This document shows positions 60,688-64,000 of a stretch of 64,000 nucleotides of DNA, one piece after another; positions within the stretch are counted from its first letter, which is position 1, and every line of letters begins with the position of its first letter. The notes below the pieces were generated by a model. The model had not been told where the DNA came from and searched no databases. It saw nothing but the letters and a program-made list of their open reading frames with translations. This DNA is from JAAYUD01 sp963676865 (GTDB lineage: Bacteria > Bacteroidota > Bacteroidia > Bacteroidales > Bacteroidaceae). Where the stretch lies: assembly GCA_963676865.2 (NCBI GenBank), contig CAXXSS010000001.1, positions 248,001 through 312,000 on the forward strand, in the 5' to 3' direction. The position numbers were made by a program, and so were the translations under genes.

Positions 60688-63246
60688 TTAAAAAGTCATA
60701 TGAACACTGATTCGAACTCCCGAACGATTTATATTGGACATATCACGATACGTTAACCGCCATACATAGTCCAGACGCAATATCTTAAAGATATTTTCAA
60801 TACCAACCCCAACTTCTGCATAAGGCTTCTTACCCATTATTTGAGAACCCTCTGGAAACTGAAACAATCCTCCTGTCATGGCAGGATTATTTTTATCACT
60901 TAACGTGCCATAATATCCGCGAGTAGAAAGGACTTCACGCCACTTTAGCTTGCGAAGCAATGGAATACGATTGAAAAGCCAACCGTTGAGATAATAAGTG
61001 ACATCCCATGAGGCATATTGGTCATTCATAAACTCCATTGCATTAATTAACGAAAATGATTCAGGTTGTATGGTATACGTCAAGTTCGCATTGGGATACA
61101 GCAACATCGGGAATGGAACTTTATTCCAAATTTTCCCAGCTTTCACAATGAAATCGGTGTAGCCAAAAGCAGAAAACCAAAAACGTTTTTGAAATTCAAA
61201 CTCTGTATGATTACAAGTATAGTCACTCCCCATTACATCTTTTGACGAAACAGTATGAGTCAACACAAATATAGGAGCATCAAAATTAATCGGAAAACGA
61301 TTCCACTGTGTCTGATAAAATTTTTCGTGAGGAGCGTACCTCAACGTTATTTCGGCTTCTGTATTTCTTACCTTATTAATATCTTCAACTGCATTATCAC
61401 CAGGATTCGTCATTTTAATATAAGGAATAAGACGAGAAGACTCCAGCACATTCCGACGCCCTGTCATTTTGAAAGAAAAGCCCGATGCATACTCATTAGT
61501 CCACGTCAATTCTGTTTTACGTTCATAACCCAACTTATCATTGGACTGGCGTTTCCAAAGCAAAAAGATATTATCTTTATTGGTATAATAATAATATTGC
61601 CCATACTCATTAACGTCCGATTCATAGTGTAATTTTAATGAATGAATAGGGAACTCATTTGCATATTCTCTTTTGGGGTCAAACGAATATTCAATTTCGC
61701 CAGACCCTTTGAAGCGTTCGTCACGAGTACCATAAGCGCCATAACCCTTAAAGAACCAATGTTTATTGAGCCATGCCGTTGTCATTCCGCCAAACCGGAT
61801 CCGTGTACCTTCAAGTGGATTTCCACTGACTGTAGTATTAAGCAAACCAAAATAGAACAAAGGTTTTTCTTGACTAGAAGGTACGTATCCAGTAAATGCG
61901 ACTTGCAAAATCTTCTCCGACCAATAAAAAAGAGGATAACTTCGAAGTTTATGCATCATATCACTAACTTCATTTGTTTTTACTCCCCCATTTTTGGGAC
62001 GACTAGCCTCCCAAAATTCGTCATCACGAGTCAGCGCATCTTGAGCTTCAATAACAGTTCCAGACTTTTTGAATAGAAACATATTCTGTGGCGCATCAAA
62101 CGAATAACCAGAATAGACCACATTTCGGCGAGCATAAATGCCATCGCTTTTAGCGCTCAGTTTAAATTCGACAATAATATCTTCATTCTGCAATTCACGC
62201 GTACCGTCAGTGGGACGAGTAAACGTTTGATTAAGTATCATATAGTCTACAAAGTTCAAGTTAATCTTCTTCGGAAAATTAAGCACTACCTTTTTGACAA
62301 AGTAAGTTGAATCAAGCGTCACATAAAAATGTCCTGTAAAACCAAACGACTCCGAGTTGAACGGCACAAAAGCCAAGTCAACGCATTTCTCATGATCAAC
62401 CTGCAACGTATCAAGCAAATAATATTTGTAAAATGAAACTCCTAACTTAGATAATGGACTGACAAACTTATTTGTAAATAGTGTAATATTATCCTGATAA
62501 ATATCCACATCGCGAAAGACTTCACCAACCGTTGCCTCCATACCTTGTTGAGATAATATTTCGTCAATACCGGCATGCTTGCGAGCTTCAACCAATTGTT
62601 TTAAACTTTTGGGATCCTTGCGATAATAATCACTTGCTACCGTTTCACGAATCACGACAGGCAAAATAGGTTTCTTTGTTACGGCCGAAGTATCCACATA
62701 GTCCAACAGAAAAGGAAACTTACGATAAATTCCTTTTTTCTGTTTTTCTTCAGTAAAGTTATTCATAGCAAAGAGCACCTTTTCATATCTATTTCGAGAC
62801 CAATAGCTATGATTATCGGGCGAATGATCATCGCGATGCGCCAGCATTTGCCTGATAAAAGCCACCGCGGGATTATCCTTTTTCTTATAATGTTCCCTTT
62901 TGGGTTTAATCACAATTTCCTTCAAGGAGATATTAGCAGGCTTCAAAGCTACTACAAAACGAAAATCTTTTGCAGGACTTATAAAACGTACATACTCTTT
63001 ATATCCAACCGAAGAGATAACCAAACGAGCCGAATTCAAACTTGTTTTCAAAATAAACTCCCCGCTACTATTAGTCCTTGTACCGGTTTGTGTTCCTTTC
63101 AGATATACATTGACAAAAGACAAGGGTTCATGTGTTACAGAATCTGTGACCACACCACTCAATACATATTGTTGAGCCTTTATAGGCAAAAAACTCATCA
63201 GACACATCAATATGATACAAAATTTAAAATATCTCATATTTATCAT
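60688..63246 (-). CDS. DUF5686 outer-membrane protein with carboxypeptidase-regulatory-like domain
   Basis: 852 residues; an ATG three codons in (63237) is an equal start candidate. Signal peptide ends at FLPIKAQ. Residues about 28-110 form a CarboxypepD_reg-like beta-sandwich (LSGVVTDSVTHEPLSFVNVY, LVISSVGYKEY). The rest is the DUF5686 region, a predicted beta-barrel ending in aromatic strands (RSGVRISVHMTF). Function is not established; the design recalls TonB-linked receptors without a plug. Single gene with a -7 box. Confidence 0.83.
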   Translation of the reverse strand: MINMRYFKFCIILMCLMSFLPIKAQQYVLSGVVTDSVTHEPLSFVNVYLKGTQTGTRTNSSGEFILKTSLNSARLVISSVGYKEYVRFISPAKDFRFVVALKPANISLKEIVIKPKREHYKKKDNPAVAFIRQMLAHRDDHSPDNHSYWSRNRYEKVLFAMNNFTEEKQKKGIYRKFPFLLDYVDTSAVTKKPILPVVIRETVASDYYRKDPKSLKQLVEARKHAGIDEILSQQGMEATVGEVFRDVDIYQDNITLFTNKFVSPLSKLGVSFYKYYLLDTLQVDHEKCVDLAFVPFNSESFGFTGHFYVTLDSTYFVKKVVLNFPKKINLNFVDYMILNQTFTRPTDGTRELQNEDIIVEFKLSAKSDGIYARRNVVYSGYSFDAPQNMFLFKKSGTVIEAQDALTRDDEFWEASRPKNGGVKTNEVSDMMHKLRSYPLFYWSEKILQVAFTGYVPSSQEKPLFYFGLLNTTVSGNPLEGTRIRFGGMTTAWLNKHWFFKGYGAYGTRDERFKGSGEIEYSFDPKREYANEFPIHSLKLHYESDVNEYGQYYYYTNKDNIFLLWKRQSNDKLGYERKTELTWTNEYASGFSFKMTGRRNVLESSRLIPYIKMTNPGDNAVEDINKVRNTEAEITLRYAPHEKFYQTQWNRFPINFDAPIFVLTHTVSSKDVMGSDYTCNHTEFEFQKRFWFSAFGYTDFIVKAGKIWNKVPFPMLLYPNANLTYTIQPESFSLINAMEFMNDQYASWDVTYYLNGWLFNRIPLLRKLKWREVLSTRGYYGTLSDKNNPAMTGGLFQFPEGSQIMGKKPYAEVGVGIENIFKILRLDYVWRLTYRDMSNINRSGVRISVHMTF

Positions 63247-63296
63247 GAATCAATCTAAAAAATCAATAAGACATACACGCTCACGAAAACGCGGTG

Positions 63297-63304
63297 CAAA
63301 GTTA
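63297..63304 (-). promoter_or_regulatory. -7 box of the DUF5686 gene
   Basis: TAACTTTG on the minus strand, 50 bases upstream of the start at 63246; identical to the box upstream of the inositol cluster. No exact -33 box. Confidence 0.5.
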
Positions 63305-63472
63305 GGGTTTTCTTTTGTAAGTAAAACGTATGAAATGTTATTTTTTGTGTAGTTTATTAGCCGATTTGCTCTATTTTTGGAGTGATTTATAACATTGTAT
63401 AACTTACTAATAACAAAATGATATTTTTCCTAATATTCCGTACCGTAAAACAATATATTTCCTATATTTGCA

Positions 63473-63480
63473 TTTGCATT
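63473..63480 (+). promoter_or_regulatory. -7 box of the TPR/oxidoreductase operon
   Basis: TATATTTG, 13 bases before the start codon at 63494, giving a very short leader. Confidence 0.5.
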
Positions 63481-63493
63481 CTAAAGAAGAGAA

Positions 63494-63772
63494 ATGATGT
63501 ATCAGCTTAAAACGATAAGAGAGTGGATTGAATCCGGTAATATTGATGAAGCGATGAAAGCTTTAAATGAATACTTGCAATCCGAACAATCAGATAAGGA
63601 TGAAGCCTACTACCTATTAGGGCACATATATCGAAAAAAAGGTGATTGGCAAAATGCATTAAATAACTATCGCAAAGCAATGGATCTTAATGATAAAAGT
63701 CCTGCCGTCCAGGCTTACCGTTCGATACTTGATATATTGAACTTTTATAATAAGGATATGTACAATCAATAA
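63494..63772 (+). CDS. Small tetratricopeptide-repeat protein
   Basis: 92 residues. Two TPR units: IREWIESGNIDEAMKALNEY and EAYYLLGHIYRKKGDWQNAL with NNYRKAMDLN. No signal peptide. It precedes a ferredoxin-type subunit by 11 bases; in Bacteroides a small TPR gene commonly heads the VorDBAC-type 2-oxoacid oxidoreductase operon. Perhaps an assembly helper; that role is inference. Confidence 0.8.
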   Translation: MMYQLKTIREWIESGNIDEAMKALNEYLQSEQSDKDEAYYLLGHIYRKKGDWQNALNNYRKAMDLNDKSPAVQAYRSILDILNFYNKDMYNQ

Positions 63773-63783
63773 ATTTCAAATTT

Positions 63784-64000
63784 ATGGGAAAAATAAAAGG
63801 AGCGATTGTGGTTAACACAGATCGCTGCAAAGGTTGCAACTTATGTGTGGTTGCCTGTCCCTTTAAGGTGATAGCTCTCACTAAGGAAGTCAATGTAAGA
63901 GGTTACAATTACGTCCAGCCGGTGTTAGAAGACGCTTGTACAGGATGCTGCTCATGCGCAACAGTTTGTCCTGATGGATGTATCACTGTTTATAGAGTAA
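63784..64000 (+). CDS. 4Fe-4S ferredoxin-type subunit of 2-oxoacid:acceptor oxidoreductase, 3-prime truncated by window
   Basis: 72 codons visible before the window ends; frame still open. Two [4Fe-4S] motifs: CKGCNLCVVACP and CTGCCSCATVCP, with GAIVVNTDR before the first, as in KorD/VorD delta subunits. It would carry electrons between the TPP-containing enzyme and ferredoxin. Start ATG 63784. Confidence 0.85.
   Translation, partial: MGKIKGAIVVNTDRCKGCNLCVVACPFKVIALTKEVNVRGYNYVQPVLEDACTGCCSCATVCPDGCITVYRV

Overview
The window looks like chromosome of an intestinal Bacteroides species. Evidence: a SusC/SusD outer-membrane pair with DUF1735 glycan-binding lipoproteins, a trpBEGDCFA operon, an inositol-sphingolipid gene cluster, many signal-peptidase II lipoproteins, and repeated Bacteroides-type promoters (TTTG, about 19-20 bp, TAnnTTTG). 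The species cannot be named from sequence alone. All assignments were made by reading motifs; no database search was run.

Layout. 1-1549: right part of an IS66 element. 2041-12915: polysaccharide utilization locus on the minus strand (SusC, SusD, GH18 endoglycosidase, two DUF1735 lipoproteins, DUF1573 protein) with a FecR-like anti-sigma factor and a divergent ECF sigma factor; the layout resembles host N-glycan loci. 12.9-14 kb: repeat-rich non-coding DNA. 13980-15675: flavin-reductase-like protein and divergent AraC regulator. 15910-22400: EamA transporter, then rhaR and a complete L-rhamnose operon rhaBATD. 22533-24342: a small inverted-repeat element interrupted by an IS3-family copy. 24932-33637: lipoprotein, then a methyltransferase/small membrane protein/thioredoxin group followed by a TolC-adaptor-RND pump, a PII-like protein and a MarR regulator. 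33765-38465: three tandem paralogous TlpA-type proteins. 39.3-41.5 kb: CatB-type acetyltransferase, MarR-like gene, tRNA-Asp, Spy-like protein. 41651-48420: trp operon with a Trp-codon leader peptide and attenuator. 48558-50405: glmS. 50455-52246: second inverted-repeat element with a second IS3 copy. 52279-56514: two TPR histidine kinases fused in one frame. 56591-60581: inositol lipid cluster. 60688-63246: DUF5686 protein. 63494-64000: TPR protein and start of a 2-oxoacid:ferredoxin oxidoreductase operon.

The most unusual items are the tandem kinase whose second copy has Asn in place of the phospho-accepting His; a non-autonomous element of about 325 bp present twice and hit independently by the same IS at sites 22 bp apart; a mosaic family of strong intergenic hairpins at about 13.8, 24.8, 38.9, 40.1 and 52.3 kb; and the three-gene TlpA array. 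The rest is mainly recognisable metabolism: rhamnose is isomerised, phosphorylated and cleaved by RhaA, RhaB and RhaD after RhaT import; chorismate is converted to tryptophan under ribosome-sensing attenuation; glucose-6-phosphate is turned into inositol and attached to lipids.
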